DNA from: Limnohabitans sp. TEGF004
GTDB lineage: Bacteria > Pseudomonadota > Gammaproteobacteria > Burkholderiales > Burkholderiaceae_C
Direction: 5' to 3'
DNA length: 64,000 nt
Assembly: GCF_027924965.1 (NCBI RefSeq)
Contig: NZ_AP027056.1
Coordinates: forward strand, 1,302,001 to 1,366,000
The notes below the pieces were generated by a model. That model was not told the DNA's origin. It saw only the letters and a list, made by a program, of their open reading frames with translations, and did no database searches. Below are positions 20,201-35,200 of this stretch, in pieces. The stretch's first letter is position 1. Each line of letters begins with the position of its first letter. Position numbers and translations under genes: made by a program.

Positions 20201-23200
20201 GCCGACCAACACGGTGGTGCGGCCCGATTTGCCGTACATCACGTCGTCGCCCGAACCGCCGATGACGGCTTCGAGGTTGAGCAAGGTGTCTGTGCCACCT
20301 TGGCCATCGCTGGCGCGGCCAGCGGCCACACCGCGTTGAATTTCTTGGCTGAAGTTGACCACCACGGCTTCGGTTTGGCCGCTGTAGTCCAAGGTGTCGG
20401 TGTCGGTGCCACCGTCGAGGGTGTCATTGCCCGAACCACCGCGCAAGGTATCGTTGCCGGCTTCGCCCAACAGGCTGTCGTGGCCTAAACCGCCTTCAAT
20501 CAAATCATTGCCGGCACCGGCTTGAACCGTGTCAGCGCCAGAGCCTGCATCTACGGTGTCGTTGCCGTCACCAGCCACGATCAGGTCTGCACCCGCATGG
20601 GTGAAGATGCGGCTGGCTTTGCTGCCGTCATACACCACATCGTTGCCCGAGCCCGTCATGAGGTGCTCAATGCTGGTCAAGGTGTCTACATCGCCAAAGC
20701 CGTCCACGGCTGTACCCGCAGCCACCGTGATGCCGCGCACCGTGAATTGGCTGGCGCTTTGATTCACATACACGTTGCCGGTTTGGGTGGCGAAGTCGAG
20801 CGTGTCGACACCATCGCTGCCATCCAAGGTTTCATTGCCGAGGGATTGGTACAGATGGTCGTCACCACCTTGGCCAGCCACGGTTTCGTTGGCCATGGTG
20901 AAAGGCGTGGTGTAGGGCTCAACAACTGCACTGCCGCCAAGATACGCACCTGCGTAGCTAGGCGCTGTGGCGTCGAGCACCACCTCCACATTGCTGCTGA
21001 CCAGCACCACAGCTTTGAGGGTGGTGCTGTCGTAAATTTCAGCAGCTTTGTAGCGCACGCCATTGAGGCTGACATTGCCCGCTTGTTGCCAGACCACCGT
21101 GCCGCCCAGCAGCAAGGTGTCACCCACATCGCCATGGATGGTCAAGGCGTTCAGCGTGGCGCCGTTGAGCGTCATCGCATTGAGCGTGGCAGAGCCAAGG
21201 CGCAACCACTGTGCGCCATTGCCGCGCAGATCGATCGCTTCAATTTTGCTCACCGCCGTGCTGTTGCTGAGGTCGCGCACTTCATCGGCCATGCGCAGGG
21301 TGTCGTAACCATCGCCGCCGTCGATTTGGTCGTTGGCGTCGTAGACCAATGCATCGTCACCGGCCTCACCTTTGAGGGTGTCGTTGCCTGCGCCGCCGAC
21401 CAAGGAGTCGGCGCCATCGCCACCCCAAAGCGAGTCTGCGCCATCGCCACCCAACAGGGTGTCATTGCCATCCGAGCCGTACAAGGTGTCATTGCCTGTG
21501 CCGCCATCCAGCACGTCGTTGCCAGAACCCACCACAGACACGGTGTTGAGACCGCCGTACAAGGTGTCAGCGCCGGTGCCGCCTTGCAACACATCGTTGC
21601 CGCTGGCGCCCTGCAAGGTGTCACTGCCTGATTCACCAGACAAGACATCGGCCCAGTTTTGGCCACCGGCGGTGGCATCGTAGTTGGCACTGTCGCCCAA
21701 CACCGAATCATTGCCAGCGCCAGCCCACACGGTGTCACCGCCCGCCCCTGCACGTACGGTGTCGTTGCCAGAGCCAGTGAGGAACGTATCGGCATGACGG
21801 CTACCGACCATCAGATCATGGCCGTTGCCCGCTTGAGCCGCTTCAATCGAGGTCAAGGTGTTGACCGTGCGCGACACATCCATCGCTGTTGAGGCAAGCA
21901 CGGTGTCTGTGCCGTTGGCGCCCAACACCGTGTCGCTTGACAGGTTGACACTGACCGCGTTGGTGGTCTGCGCGAAGTCGATGGTGGCACCTTGGAAAGG
22001 AATCACCCAGTCCACCAAGTCCACAGTGACCGCAGATTGCACTTTGACGTAAATACCCTCAAGGGCGTAACGCACCCACGTCACACTGTTCGCGTCAGTG
22101 ACTGTTTCCATCACGGCCCATGGGCCTTCAAGCGTGACCGAGCTCTGGTTGCTGCCCTTGATGGTGAATTCGGTGTAAGTGCCGTAAGCGGTGGTCATCT
22201 GGCGTTCCAGCAAGAGCACCACTTCGCGGTAGTTCAGGGTCAGGTGGTTTTCACCGTCGCCTGTGAGGTCGATGGTTTCAAAGCTACGCAAGCTAGAGCC
22301 TGCAAAGCCCGTCATGTCCAAGTCCATGCCGTGGCCCTTGAGCTGCAAAGTGTCCGTGCCAGTGCCACCGTCGATCAAGATGAAATCGAGTTTGGAGATT
22401 GACAACACATCGTTGCCACCGCCACCACGGATGATGTCCGCGCCGCCCAAGCTGTGGATGGTGTCGTTGCCTAAGCCGCCAGCCAATCGGTTGGCATTGA
22501 AGTCACCAATCAACAAGTCGTTGCCTGAGGTGCCGGTTTGCATCAACGAATCGGTGAAATCACCCCCATTGATGATGAAGGCCTCGCCCGAGCTGTAGCC
22601 ATCGCGCTGGTTGGTGGGCATGCCCGACAAGATGTCGACGAAGCCGTCGTTGTTGAAGTCACCGGCAGCCACCGAGAAGCCATACTGGTCTTGCGGCAAA
22701 CCACCTGTGATGATCAAACCGTCGTCACCCAAGTTGTCGACGCTCATCATCGGGTCCCAGTCGGCGCGGTCTTTGCCGTACACCACGAACAAGGCACCAC
22801 TGTCTGTGTCGGCGGTGTCGCTGGCGGTGTTGTCGCCCACAACCGGGTTTTGACCACCGGCTGTGAGGATCAGGTCGTTGTAGCCATCGTGGTTCAGGTC
22901 ACCGAACTCGGTGGCACGAATCAACTGGTTGATGGACGTGCCGTAGAACGCCACCACACGGCCTGCAATTTCAAGCTGATCGAGGGTTGTCAAATCCGTC
23001 CATTGCCCGGCCTGACCGAACACCAAATAGAACAAGCCTTTGGCCACATGGTCTGTCCCCACCAAGTTGGGGTCATCGGGAATAGAGGGGTCGTAGACGT
23101 AGTTGGACGAACCAAAGATGTAGTCCATCACACCATCGCCGTCGACGTCGCCGGCGGCTTCGACCTGCATGCCTGCCATTTGGCCAGCCCAAGCGCCCGC

Positions 23201-26200
23201 GTTGTAGTCGAAATCTGGGCTTTGGGCAGTGCCTGACAGCTGGTAACCCGGGTCGATTTGTGCTGCGGCTTCGGTGGTGAAGTAAAACGGCGAACTGATG
23301 TTGCCCATGTTCGTGGCACTGAAGGCCACGTTCGATTCAGCGCCCTTGATGGCGCCTGCATCCACCGTGATGTAGTAATCGGCGGCGCGGTCGAGCGCCA
23401 AGCCAGGGTTCAAGATGACTTTGTTACCACTGAAGGTCACGACACCGCCGTAGTTGCCCACAGCCGTGTTGGTGTTGGCATTGATGGTGAAGGTTTCAAA
23501 CAAGGTGCCGGTGCCGTCTTGTTTGAGGAACAGCTTCAAGGTGGTGTTGTCGGTGCCCGCCTTCATGTTTTCGCAGAAGGTCAACACCAAGTTGTCGTTC
23601 AAGCCCACGGTGGTGGCGTTGTCCACCGCATTGCCACCAGACACGGTGATGAGGTTGGTGTAAGTGCTGAAGTAAATCGAGCTGTTGGGAGTGCTCAAGC
23701 CTGTGGCCACATTGCCATTGATGTCCATCATGGGTTGATGGACCACCGACTGTGCATCGGTGTAGGGCTGCAAGATCACCTCATAGCTGGCGTTGTAGCC
23801 CAAAGCTTTTTCGGGGTTGATGGTGATGTTTTTGTTGTCCAGCGTCAAAACGCCCGTGCCGTTGACCCAGCCACCTGCACCGCTGTTGGCAGTAGCACTC
23901 CAGTGCTGACCTGTGATGGTGTAGCTGCCATCGGCTTGTGCGACGGCGGTGCTGACATCAAAACGCTCCACCACTTTGGTGTTGTCCAAGGTGTTGTTGC
24001 CTGCAGTGACATTGGCCAACGTGTTGAGGGTGTTGCCTTTGACCTGCAACAGGATGAAGCCCCCCGTCCCTAACTTGAGGGTTTCAGGCGAGACGAAGCT
24101 CACATCACGTGTGACCGACACGCTGGTTTGCGTGTTGTAGAAACTCGCACCCAAGCTGGTGGGGGAATAGCCCACGCCTGTGGTGTTCCAGTTGTACAGA
24201 TTGGGGGCCACCGTGTCTGTCGTGGTGACAAACGTGGTCGATTTGGGCAAAAAGTTACCCTGTGCATCGACACTGCCAATCTGGTTGCCCGCCGCATCTT
24301 GTAGCTCGTCCAAGACGATGCGGTACTGCGTACTGGCTTTGAATGTCGTTCCCAAGCTCAGCGTCAAGCTGTTGTAGTTGGTGACGGTATTGGCCTGCGA
24401 GGAAATCACACCACCTTGGTCACTCAGACCTGTTTGCAAATCAAACGATTCGGTGGTGACAAAGCTCTTCGTACTTTGTGTGACGTCGATCACGACTGGC
24501 GTAGTGCCGTTGCCAGCATCCGTCAAATCCGTCACATCATCACCAAACGCTTTAGTGCTGGTGAAGGTGACGGTGACGTAGGACGGTGCCGAACCCACGG
24601 CGGGGTGATTGACCACGGTGCCAGTGGTGTAACCCGACAGCGTGCCTGAGGTTTCTTGGTTCGCAACGCCGACTGCGCCATTTGCCAAACTGGCAAACGC
24701 GGCCGCGACTTCGGCAGCTGTGGCACCGCCCGAAGGCGCTGTGAAAGTGAAGCCTGCCAAGGTAACTTTTTTACCTTGACCCAAATCTTGAAAGGTGACG
24801 GTGGCCGTCTCAGGTGTGAAACTGGTTTGTTGTTGCAGCAGCACATGGCCATAGGGCTTGACGGCTTCGCTCAGCGTGATGTTGAGGTTGAACAGCGTTG
24901 CATCGTTGTCGCTGCTGTACGCCGATTGAATCGGTGCGGTGGGCACGTAGCCAATCTGCGTGGCGTCCAACCAATAATCTGAACGGCTGACCGAGGGGTA
25001 AACGTTATTTTGAGTGCCGTAGTCGTAGTTGGTGCCAGTCCAGTAGTAGTCACCGTAATGGTCATAGGCATACACCGTGAAGCTCCAACCCGTTTGCGTG
25101 GGAGCTACCGCATCAGTAGCAGGTGCCGCCGCTGTGGTGAAGTTGATCGCCGTGCTGCTGTCAATGCCCGCAAAGTAATTGCCAGACAAATCTTTGAACG
25201 CGAGGGGGTCCACCTTCAGGTAATAGTTGGTGCTGCCTGAAAGATTCTTGAACGGGTTGATATCAATTTGTGCCCCGCTCAGGAACATGGTACCGCCGCT
25301 GCTGCCCTGCCCTGTGAAGACGTCAAATTTCTCGACCAGCGTGCCGTCAGATTTGTAAAGCAACACATAGGCTTGCGCCGCGCGCGAGGCACCTGCGGTG
25401 ACGACTTCGTCAAATCGCATGACCAAGTTGTTGGCGGTGGAGACACCGGTTTGGTTGTCTCTGGGGTTGACCGCTTGACCTGTGCCACTGTCTGTGTTGT
25501 AGAGCACCGGTGCAAAGCTGTCGTTGTTGTGATAGACCACGGTGGTGTTGGCCGCCCAGCCTTCATCCTTGCCAAACACCACGAAGCTGGCACCGCTGTA
25601 GTCGGTCACGTTATTCAAGGTGATGCCCGTGAGCGTGGGGCCGCCCAGCACGATGTCGTCAAAGCCGTCGGAGTTGATGTCGCCCACTTTGGCGATGTCC
25701 GAACCGATGTTGGTTTTGTTGGTGCCGTCAGACAGGAAGTTGACGCCTCGGCTGCCCATGGCACTGAGGTTGAGGTTGGTGGCGTCCGCGCCGCCAAACA
25801 CCAAGCTGACGCGACCATAGCCCGCAAAGCTATTGCCAAGCGCGAAGTCTTGGTAACCATCGCCGTTGACATCGCCCACGCCTTGGATGGTGAGCTTGCT
25901 CAAGCTGTCTTCCAGCGCGTTGTAGTTAGTCGCTGAGGCCAACGAACTGGCATCGACCGTGAAGCCATTGCTGCTGCTGGTGACAAAGCTGGCCAAGTTG
26001 ATGTCGCTCCAGCTGCTGCGTCCGAAGATCACCTTCACTTGGTTACCAGCGGTGTTCACCGCCATGTCGTCCCAACCGTCGCCGTTGATGTCGCCGATCC
26101 CCGTCAAACCGTACTCATAAGTGGCATACGTGGATTGAGCGCCATTGCTGAGCAAGTAGTTACCGCCTCCTGCTTCCGTGTTGGTGGCGTTGTTCAGCGC

Positions 26201-29200
26201 CACCAAACTGGTCGAATCAATGCCCGAAATCTTGATGCCTTTGCTGCCAATGTTGGTCAGGTCAATTTGACCCGCCAGCTCGGCATAACCAAACACCAAA
26301 TACGCGGCACCTGCGGTGTTGACGATCACATCGTCTACGCCGTCCTTGTTGACATCACCTGCGTTGTCGACCTTCCAACCCGCATAGGCATCAATGCCTT
26401 TGCTGACCAAGTAGGTGCCGTCGTTGTAGGCCACCGAGAAGGTGCTCATTTGCGGCGTGGGTGGGTTGTCAATCACCACATTGGTGATGGTTTTGGTGTA
26501 GTACACCTTGACTTCTTCACCGGTGGTGGTGACAGACATGACTTGCGCATAGGTCTCACCGTTGTAGCTCACATCCGAAGACATGCTCCACTGGCCGTAG
26601 AGCATCAGCGAGTCGAGTGATGTGCCTTTGACCACCAACAAGTTGTCGGCATCGGTCATGGTGGCCAGTTTTTCTGGCGTCAAGATCAGCTTGTTACCCG
26701 CGGCATTGGTGGTGAGGTCAAACACCTCCACATTGGTCAAGCCGGTAGGCGGCAACAGTGAGGTGTTGACGTCGCCTGCAAATGCAAACTTGATGGTGTC
26801 GTTGCCACGGCCAGCGTCGATCGCCGAGAAGCTCATGTCGTGCACGGTGATGATGTCGTCACCATCGCCCGTCATCGCGCCGTTGGCGATGTAGTCAGGA
26901 CCGCTAGCAGCACCCCAGACGTCGATCACATCGGCACCGGGGCCATAAATATTGACCGTGCCGCCCAGTTCGTTGGTGATCTTGAGTTGCACCTCGTCCG
27001 AGACTGAAATGAAGGCATTGCCTTTTTGCAGCACCTTGTAAATGGCACCCGAAGCATCCGAATCCACTCCGGTGTAAGCCCAACCGCCGTACAGCGACAA
27101 CTGGTCAGCCGCCGTGCCTTTGACCGTGATGCGGCCAGTGTCTGACAAAGCAAGTACCGCGTTTTCATCGAGCTTGACAGCTTGGCCGCCTGCAGCTGAC
27201 AGGTCAATCACCTCAAAGCCTTTGACTTGCGTGCCTGCACGCGTGGTCAGATCGGCAATGGGTGCACCGCTGGCAAGGCCATTGGTGGTGTAGGTGTTGA
27301 TGACCAAGGTGTCGTCACCCGTGCCGCCAAACTGATGCCAGTCGCCCACGTCGTAAGTCACCACGTCGTTGCCCGCGCCGGCTTCGATCAGGTCGGCACC
27401 AAGGCCGCCCGTCAGGGTGTCATTGCCCTCGCCTGCTTTGATGACATCGCTGCCAGTGGTAGATGGAGTGGTGTCTGCGCCGGAGGTGCCTTGTGTCACC
27501 GTTTGAACCGTCGCGCCAGTTGTGACCTTGACTTTCAAGGTCGTGGCGCTACCCCCGCTTGGGGTGTAACTGATGGTGTATTCGTCGTAGCCTGCAACGC
27601 CGGTCGTGACCCCCCAATTGGGCAAGCCGTCGAGGAAGATGCGGTCGCTGGCGTCGATGTCCAAAGTCAGCGTGTGGCCTGCGTTGCCCATGGCATACAG
27701 ACTGGCTGGGCTAATGACCACCATGTCTGCACTGCCATTGGTGAGGTCAAATTTTTCGATGCTCTTGAGCGTCGGGTGCAAAGCGCCGTTGACGGGGCGT
27801 CCAGGCTCCATCAAGTCCAGCAAAGACGGACCACTGGCATTGAGGTCCAACACATCGTCGCCCAAGCCTCCAGCGAGGGTGATGTCTTTGGCGTCGTAGA
27901 TGATGGTGTCATCGCCTGCACCGGCATCGACCAAGTCGGCCCCTGCACCACCGTTGATGGTTTCGTTGCGTGGCGCATTGGGGTAGCCGCGAATATCTTC
28001 CGAACCTGTGCCACCGGTGATGTCTAAGTGAATGCCGTCACCAATGATCTGGTCACCCTTGGCCACTTGCAGCGCCAAAAGCACTGTGACCGGTGTGCCA
28101 TCGCTGGCAAAGTTGGTGTACTTGTTGTAGGTGATACCCAGCACTTGTTCAGAGCCTCGGGTCATCCAGCCGTCACCCGCCAGACGGACCACGTCCCCAG
28201 CGTTGCCAGACACAATCAAGGTGTTGGTCGAATCGGACATGTCGCGAACCTGGTCCGCACCCACCACCAAGGTGTTGTCGCCATTGCCTGTGATGTCCCA
28301 GGTCTCAACACCGCTGAGCGTTGGGCCTTGGGGCCCTGCCACCAAGGAGGTGACGGGCATGGTGCCGCTGACCGACAAGTTGGTGATGTAGGCCGTGGGT
28401 GTGATGCTGGTGAAGATCACCGTGTTGCCCACCACAGAAGCTCCAGCGGTGTAACCGCTGATCGTGAGTCCTGCAAAGAAGGCGGCCACCTGTGCCGCTG
28501 TTGCGCCACCGCTTTGGGCGGTGTAAATCATGCCGCCCACTTCCACAGTTTGACCTGCCGTCATGTCTGCAAAGGTAATGGCTGTGGTTTCGGCTTCGCT
28601 GGCTGTACCTGGGGTGTTGACCACCACCACGCCTGCGTTAGACACACCAGTGGTGAGGCTCAACACAGAAGAAGTGCCTCCCAGCGGCAGGTCCGTGACA
28701 TCGCTGTTGGCGGTGCTGCTGGTGAACACCACGGTATTGCCTTCGGCCGCACCGCTGGCAAATCCGGCGAGTGTGCCGCTGAGCGGTGCGCTAGCTCCTG
28801 CGTAGTTGACGGCATGGCTGGCAAATGCAGCCGCCACTTGGTCGCCCGTCGCGCCGCCCACGGGCGCGGTGTAAATCAAACCACCCAAGCTAAGGGTTTC
28901 GCCCTCTTGCATGGCCACAAAGGTGACTGTGGTCGTTTCAGTTTTTGCAGGTGACGCAGATCCAGGGCTGGTCACCACCAAGTGTCCCGTCGAGCTGGAC
29001 AGGTCAACCGTCACGCCACCGCCGGCCACTTTGACCGTGTCGTTTTCGTTGTCCAAGCCGCCCAAAATACCACCGGTGTAGCTGGTGTCTTCCAAGTCAT
29101 AGACGAACACATCTTCGCCACGGCCGCCAATCATCACATCAGAGCCTGCGCCGCCGTTGAGCACGTCGCTGCCCATGCGACCGTCTAAGACTTGGTTGCC

Positions 29201-32200
29201 AGCACCTGCAGTGAGCAGGTCTCGGCCATCGGTACCGGTGTAGTTCACGACCACACCTTGTTGAATTTTCAGGGTGGCGTCGTTGAGCCTGTAGACCACA
29301 TAAGTGACGGGTGGGCTCACGCTGTTGTCGGTGACAGTTTCGCCCTGAACCCACTCACCAATCACATTGGCTGTATCGCCCAGTCCGCCTTGAATGACCG
29401 CAGTTCGGTCGGCATTCATGGCGGCCACATCGGCATCGGTCAAGGTCACGGCGTAGTTGCCGCTGCTGGTGCCCAAGTCAATCGACTCGATGTTGCGCAC
29501 CCGGTCGTTGGCGATCAGTGTCAGGTCAATGTTGCCTGTGGCTTTGAGGCTGTCTGCGCCATCGCCGCCATCGATCAAGAGGTCATTGACATCAAAGACC
29601 ATGGCGTCTGCACCGGCGCCACCTTTGAGAATGTCTTCTCCCGCGCCACCATCCAAGGTGTTGCTGCCGGAGTCACCACGGACCAACTGCGTTCCTGACG
29701 CAGGGGTATTGGCCGCGCCATTGCTGACGGCCACGACTTGCACCACGTCGGCGGCTTGGTCGACACGCAAAACAACGTTCGGATCGGTTGCGCTGGTGTA
29801 GAGGTCATACGTCACACCGCCGATGACGGTGGTGGCAGGTGTGCTGGGCACCAAAGTGCTGTCAATGAAGACGGTGTCACTCATGACCAAGGTGTTGGGG
29901 GCTGTGCCACCGACCGTCAGGTCGGCGACATCACCGGTCGCGCTCGTGCTGCTGAACACCAGCGTGTTACCCACCACCGTACCAGCGGTAAAGCCCGTCG
30001 GCACGTGGGTGGTGAAGTAGGTCGCCACAGTGGCTGCGGAAGCACCGCCCGTGGGGGCGGTATAGGTCACATCGCCCAAGGTGACGGTTTGCCCTTCCAC
30101 CACAGTCGTGAAGTTCACGGTGGTGTTTTCTCGGGTCGTGGCTGTGCCATCACGGGTCACCACAATCATGCCCGTTTGGGTTGCGTCAGCGGTACGTGCA
30201 TCGCTCTTGGATGTGCCAGCCACGCTGAGGTTGGTGACATCGGTGTCCGTCGTAGCGCTGGTGAACACCACGGTGTTGCCCTGCGCGGCTGAGCTGCTAA
30301 AGCCCGTCAAAGTGCCGCCGAGCGGTGCTGTACCAGTCGAAAAACTGCTGGCACGGCTGGCAAACGCAGCAGCCACTTGAGCGCCAGTTGCGCCACCCAC
30401 AGGTGCTGTGTAGGTCAAACCACCCAAGCTGATCGTTTCGCCTGCGGCCATGTCGGCGAATGTCACCGAAGCTGTTTCGGTCGTGGTGGCTGTGCCGGGT
30501 GTGGTGACGATGAGGTGCTCTTCGGCCGCATCAATCGTGACCACATCAGAAGAATTGGACATGGCCCCGACGCTGGTTGCGCTGTAGGCCATGAAGTTGG
30601 TACCACCGCCAGAGATATCGATGGTCTCCATGTTGCGGATGTCAGGGCGATTGCTGCTGTCAGCCATGTCCAACACTTGGTTGGTGGCCGTGGTGGCAAA
30701 GGTCAGGGTGTCATCACCGCCACTGCCGTCGACCATCGCATCGGTTGGGTTGTAAGTGCGTTGGTCAGGGCCTGCGGTACCCACATAGGAGATAGACAAA
30801 GCCACGCCTGGCGCCAACAAGACGGTGGCCGTGCTGTCAGTGACGGGGTCATACAAGGTGTAACGGCTGTACTGAACCGCAGACTCACCGTTGTAGATCA
30901 CGGGCTGCGCAGTCGCGGCAATCCAATTGCCTGCCAAGGCCACCGTGTCACCCACACCACCGTGAATTTTGAGCACGTTGGTGGTGTCTGAGAGGTCAAA
31001 CACATTGGCCGCTGTCAGCACCAAGTTCTGGACGCCGTGGCCTGTGAGATCAATTTCTTCAATGCCTGACAGCTGTGTGTTCAGCGTGTCAAAGTTAACT
31101 GTGGTGTTGGCTGTTTGGATGGCCAACATGTCGTTGTTACCACCCCCGCCATCGACCTGTGCATCGGTCGCGTCGAACAAGATCCAGTCATTGCCGTCGC
31201 CCGCCAAGATGGTGTCAGAACCTGCACCACCGATGATTTCGTTGCTCAAAGAGGAGCCGGTGATCAAGTCTCGCCCGGCACTGCCTGTGACGTTTTCGAT
31301 GTTGCTGAGTGTGTCAGTGCCTGTTTGGTTGCTGCTAGCAATTCCGGTGGCCAAGTTGATGGTGCTACTTGGCAAAGATGTGTTGGGCGCAGTGCCGCCA
31401 ATTTTCAAATCGACCACATCGCCTTGTGCCATGGTGCTGGTTAACACCAAGGTGTTACCCAGCGCACTGCCCGCCGTGAAGCCTGTGGGCGCATGGCTGG
31501 CAAAGTAAGCGGCAACCGTGTTGGCGGTGGCGCCGCCCACGGGTGCGGTGTAGCTGATGTTGCCCAAGGTCAAGGTTTGGCCTGCCACCACATCCGTGAA
31601 TGTGAGGGTGGTGTTTTCAGCTGTCGTGGCCGTGCCATCGCGTGTGATGGCCAGCACGCCTGTTTGCATCGCATGGGCGGTTTGCGCGTCCACACTGACG
31701 CTGCCGCCAACGCTGAGGTTGGTCACATCGCTGTTGGCAACGGCACTGGTGAACACCACGGTGTTGGGGCCTGCCAACGCAGAAGAGAACCCCACCAAGG
31801 TGCCGCTCATATTGCCCGCGTTGACCGTCGCACCCGCCGCAAGTCCCGCAAAAGCGGAAGCCACGGTGGCCGCCGTTGCACCACCCACTGGGGCGGTGTA
31901 GGTGATGCCGCCCAAGCTCAGCGTCTCGCCTGCTGCGAGATCTGCAAAGGTCACGGTGGTGAGCTCTGTGGTGGTGGCACTGCCAAGGGTGGTGACCACC
32001 ACGGGGCTCATGCGCACCGCGCTGAAGTCCAGAATGTCGATGCCGTTGCCACCCTCAAGGGTGTCGTTACCAGCATCGGCGTAGAGGGCATCGTTGCCAA
32101 TACCAGCGTCGATGCTGTCATTGCCAGCGCCGCCAGCCAAGGCGTCATCGCCTGCCCCGCCGATCAAGGTGTCATTGCCCTCCCCGCCAGAGACAGAGTC

Positions 32201-35200
32201 CGTGCCGTCACCGCCATCGACCGAGTCGTTGCCGCTACCGGCCAGCACGGTGTCGGCGCCTGCCCCACCCAGCACGTCATCGTCGCCATCGCCCGCAATG
32301 ACTGAGTCGTTGCCGTCGCCTCCGTCAATGAAGTCGTTGCCCGATGCAGACGGATTGGTGGCGTCACCGCCGTAAATCACGTCGTTGCCGGTGCCTGCCA
32401 AGACGGTGTCATTGCCACCACCGCCGGCCATGATGTCATCGCCCGTGCCTGCGTCGAGGCTGTCGTTACCCAAGCCCGCACTGAACTGGTCGCTACCGCC
32501 ATTGCCACGGTATTCGTCGTCACCCGCGGTACCCGCTTGCACATCGGCGCTTTCGCCCGAGGTGATGAGCAAACCCGGTGTGATGGTTTTCGTGGCATCG
32601 GTGGTGCTGTAGGGCACATACACCTTCAAGGGCTCTGCTGTGGGGTTGGGATTGCTTGCCGTCGCCAAAGGCGTGTAGGCACTGGATTCATAGACGGCGT
32701 AGGTGACGCCGCCAATCGTTTCAAGGACAGGCGCGTGGCTGATGTCTTCCACGCGCGTCCAGCCGCCCACCAAGCGCACGCCATCATTGGCGGTGCCTTG
32801 GATGATGATGGCGTTTTGTTCTGACGTGGACATCTGTGTGACGGGCACACCACCGCTGGTGCTGACGCTCAAATCTGCCACATCGGTGGAGGCTGTGGTG
32901 CTGGTCAACACCAAGGTGTTGCCTTGTGCAGCTCCCGCGGTGAAACCGGTGGGTGCGTGTGCGGCGAAATAAGCCGCCACGGTGGCAGCCGTCACGTTGG
33001 ACGGTGCGGTATAGGTTTCGTTGCCCAAGGTCACGCTTTGGCCCGCGGCCAAGTCGGTGAAACTGAAGGTGCTGGTTTCTGGCGTGGTCAGTGTGCCGTT
33101 GCGGGTCTGCACTTGCAGAGATTGCCCCTGTGGACTGGCCGCAATGACGGTGCTGTTGGCAGTGCCTGCCACCGTGAGGTTGGTGACATCACCCGTGGCG
33201 GTGTTGCTGGTGAACACCACGGTGCTGCCTTGCGCTGTACTGGCGGTAAACCCACTGATATTTCGGACTGGGTCTGCAAAGTAGCTGGCCACAGTGGCGG
33301 CAGTGGCGCCGCCCGCAGGCGCGGTGTAAGTCACGCCACCCACGGTCATGGTTTGCCCCACAGTGAGTGCGGCAAAGGTGATGGTGGTGGTTTCGGCGGT
33401 GCTTGCGCTACCTGCGGTATTCACAGCAACGGCCCCAAGGTTCGTGCTGTCTGCAGTCATGTTCAGCACTGACGCAGTGCCTGACACAGGCAAATCTGTG
33501 ACGTCGCTGTCTGCCGTTGCACTGGTGAAAACCACCGTACTGCCAAGCGCCGCCGCACTGGCAAAGCCAGAGAGTGCGCCACTCAAAGGGGCGGTGCTGC
33601 TTGAGAAATGATTGGAATGGCTGGCAAATGCGGTGGCCACTTCGGCGCCGCTCGCGCCGCCCACAGGGGCGGTGAAGGTCAGGCCTGCGAGGGTGAGTGT
33701 TTCGCCCTCTTTCATGGCCACAAAGGTGACAGCCGTGGTTTCGGTGGTGGCCGGTGATGCGGCACCCGGTGTGGTGACGATGAGGTGACCACTGCCACTG
33801 GATTGATTCAAATCGCTGACGCTGTCGGTCGATGTCGCGCCCGACACGGTCAGGGTACTGCCCTCGACCAAGCCCGTGGAAAACCCTGAAAAGCTGCCGG
33901 TATAGGTTCCCGTGGACGTACCAGGGCCCGTGGTCGCACCGTTTTGCAAACTCGAAAAAGCCGTGGCCAACTGGGCCGCGCTGGTGGCGACCTCAGCGAT
34001 GTAAGTGAGCCCGGCCAAGGTAAAGGTTTGACCTGCCGCCAAGCTGGGGAAGGTGATTTCGGCGCTGCCGCGCGTGAGGGCGAACACGTCGGCCTCAGAG
34101 AGCTTGACAGACTGGTTGCCCGTGGACGACAAGTCGAGAACTTCAAAACCCGAGAAGGTGCTGTCTTGCACCAGCGTCAAATCGACCAAGGTGTTTTCAC
34201 CATTGATCACCAACGCATCGTTGGCACCTACGCCACCGAGCACTTTGGCATCGTTTTCATCAAAGACGACGCGGTCATTGCCAGCGCCTGCATCGATCAC
34301 ATCACCGCCGCCTGAGCCATCCAACACGTTGTCGCCGGCACTGCCGACCATGGTGTCACCACTGCCTGAGCCGATGAGGTTTTCGATGTTCGCGATCGTG
34401 TCGGTGCCGTCGCCTTTGGACGTACCACCGCTAATACTGCCCAAACTGGAAGCGACTTGACGTGTGCCTAAGTTGACGGCTATGGGGCCTGCGAGTTCAC
34501 GCAGGTCCAGCATGTCAATGCCATCACCGCCGTCGATGGTGTCGGCGTCACCGCCTGCACCGCCTTTGAGAGTGTCAGCGCCAAGGCCACCAAACACAGA
34601 GTCAGCGCCATCGCCACCCGAAATGATGTTGGCCGCGGTGTCGCCTGCTAAGGTGTCACCGGCAGAGCCGCCGACCAAGTTTTCAATGCCCGACAGTTGA
34701 TCGACGCCCGTGCTGCCAGGGGCCGAGGCCACGCCTGCCCCATTGACCAAACTGACCGTGACCGCCGTGGTCGCGTCCGAGAAGTCTGCGGTGTCGTTGC
34801 TGCCGGCGCCGCCCACCAAGTTGTCGTTGCCGGTACCACCACGCAACCAGTCGTCATCGACACCGCCCAGCAACACGTCGTCGCCTGCGCCACCGATCAA
34901 GGTGTCTTCACCCGTGTCGCCTGTCAACACGTCGTTGCCAGCGCCACCGTCGATGTAGTCAAGGCCGTCGTTACCAGCCAAGAAGTTATCACCCGTGTTT
35001 CCAGTCACGCTGTCACCACCCGCACCACCTGCCACGTATTCAAAGCCGGACAGGGTGTCAGTGCCCCCTAAGCCATCGTTGGCGGTATTGGTGTTGAGGT
35101 TGACCACCACGCCCTGTGCCGAGGTGTTGGTCGAGTAGTCCAAGGTGTCAATGCCTGCGCCACCCGTGAGGGTGTCGCTACCCGCACCACCGGTGATGGT

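Noticed and set aside
20522..21631. Long open frame on the plus strand opposite the adhesin (369 codons; others at 13544-14479, 27227-28954 and 31493-32305)
   Set aside because: They mirror the repetitive RTX codons of the minus-strand gene, have Val/Ala/Gly/His-rich nonsense sequence, no signal or domain and no ribosome sites. They are shadows.
29670..29700. RGD tripeptide in the adhesin (LVRGDSGSN) as an integrin-binding site
   Set aside because: It occurs once inside an RTX connector; one tripeptide in 10,603 residues is expected by chance.
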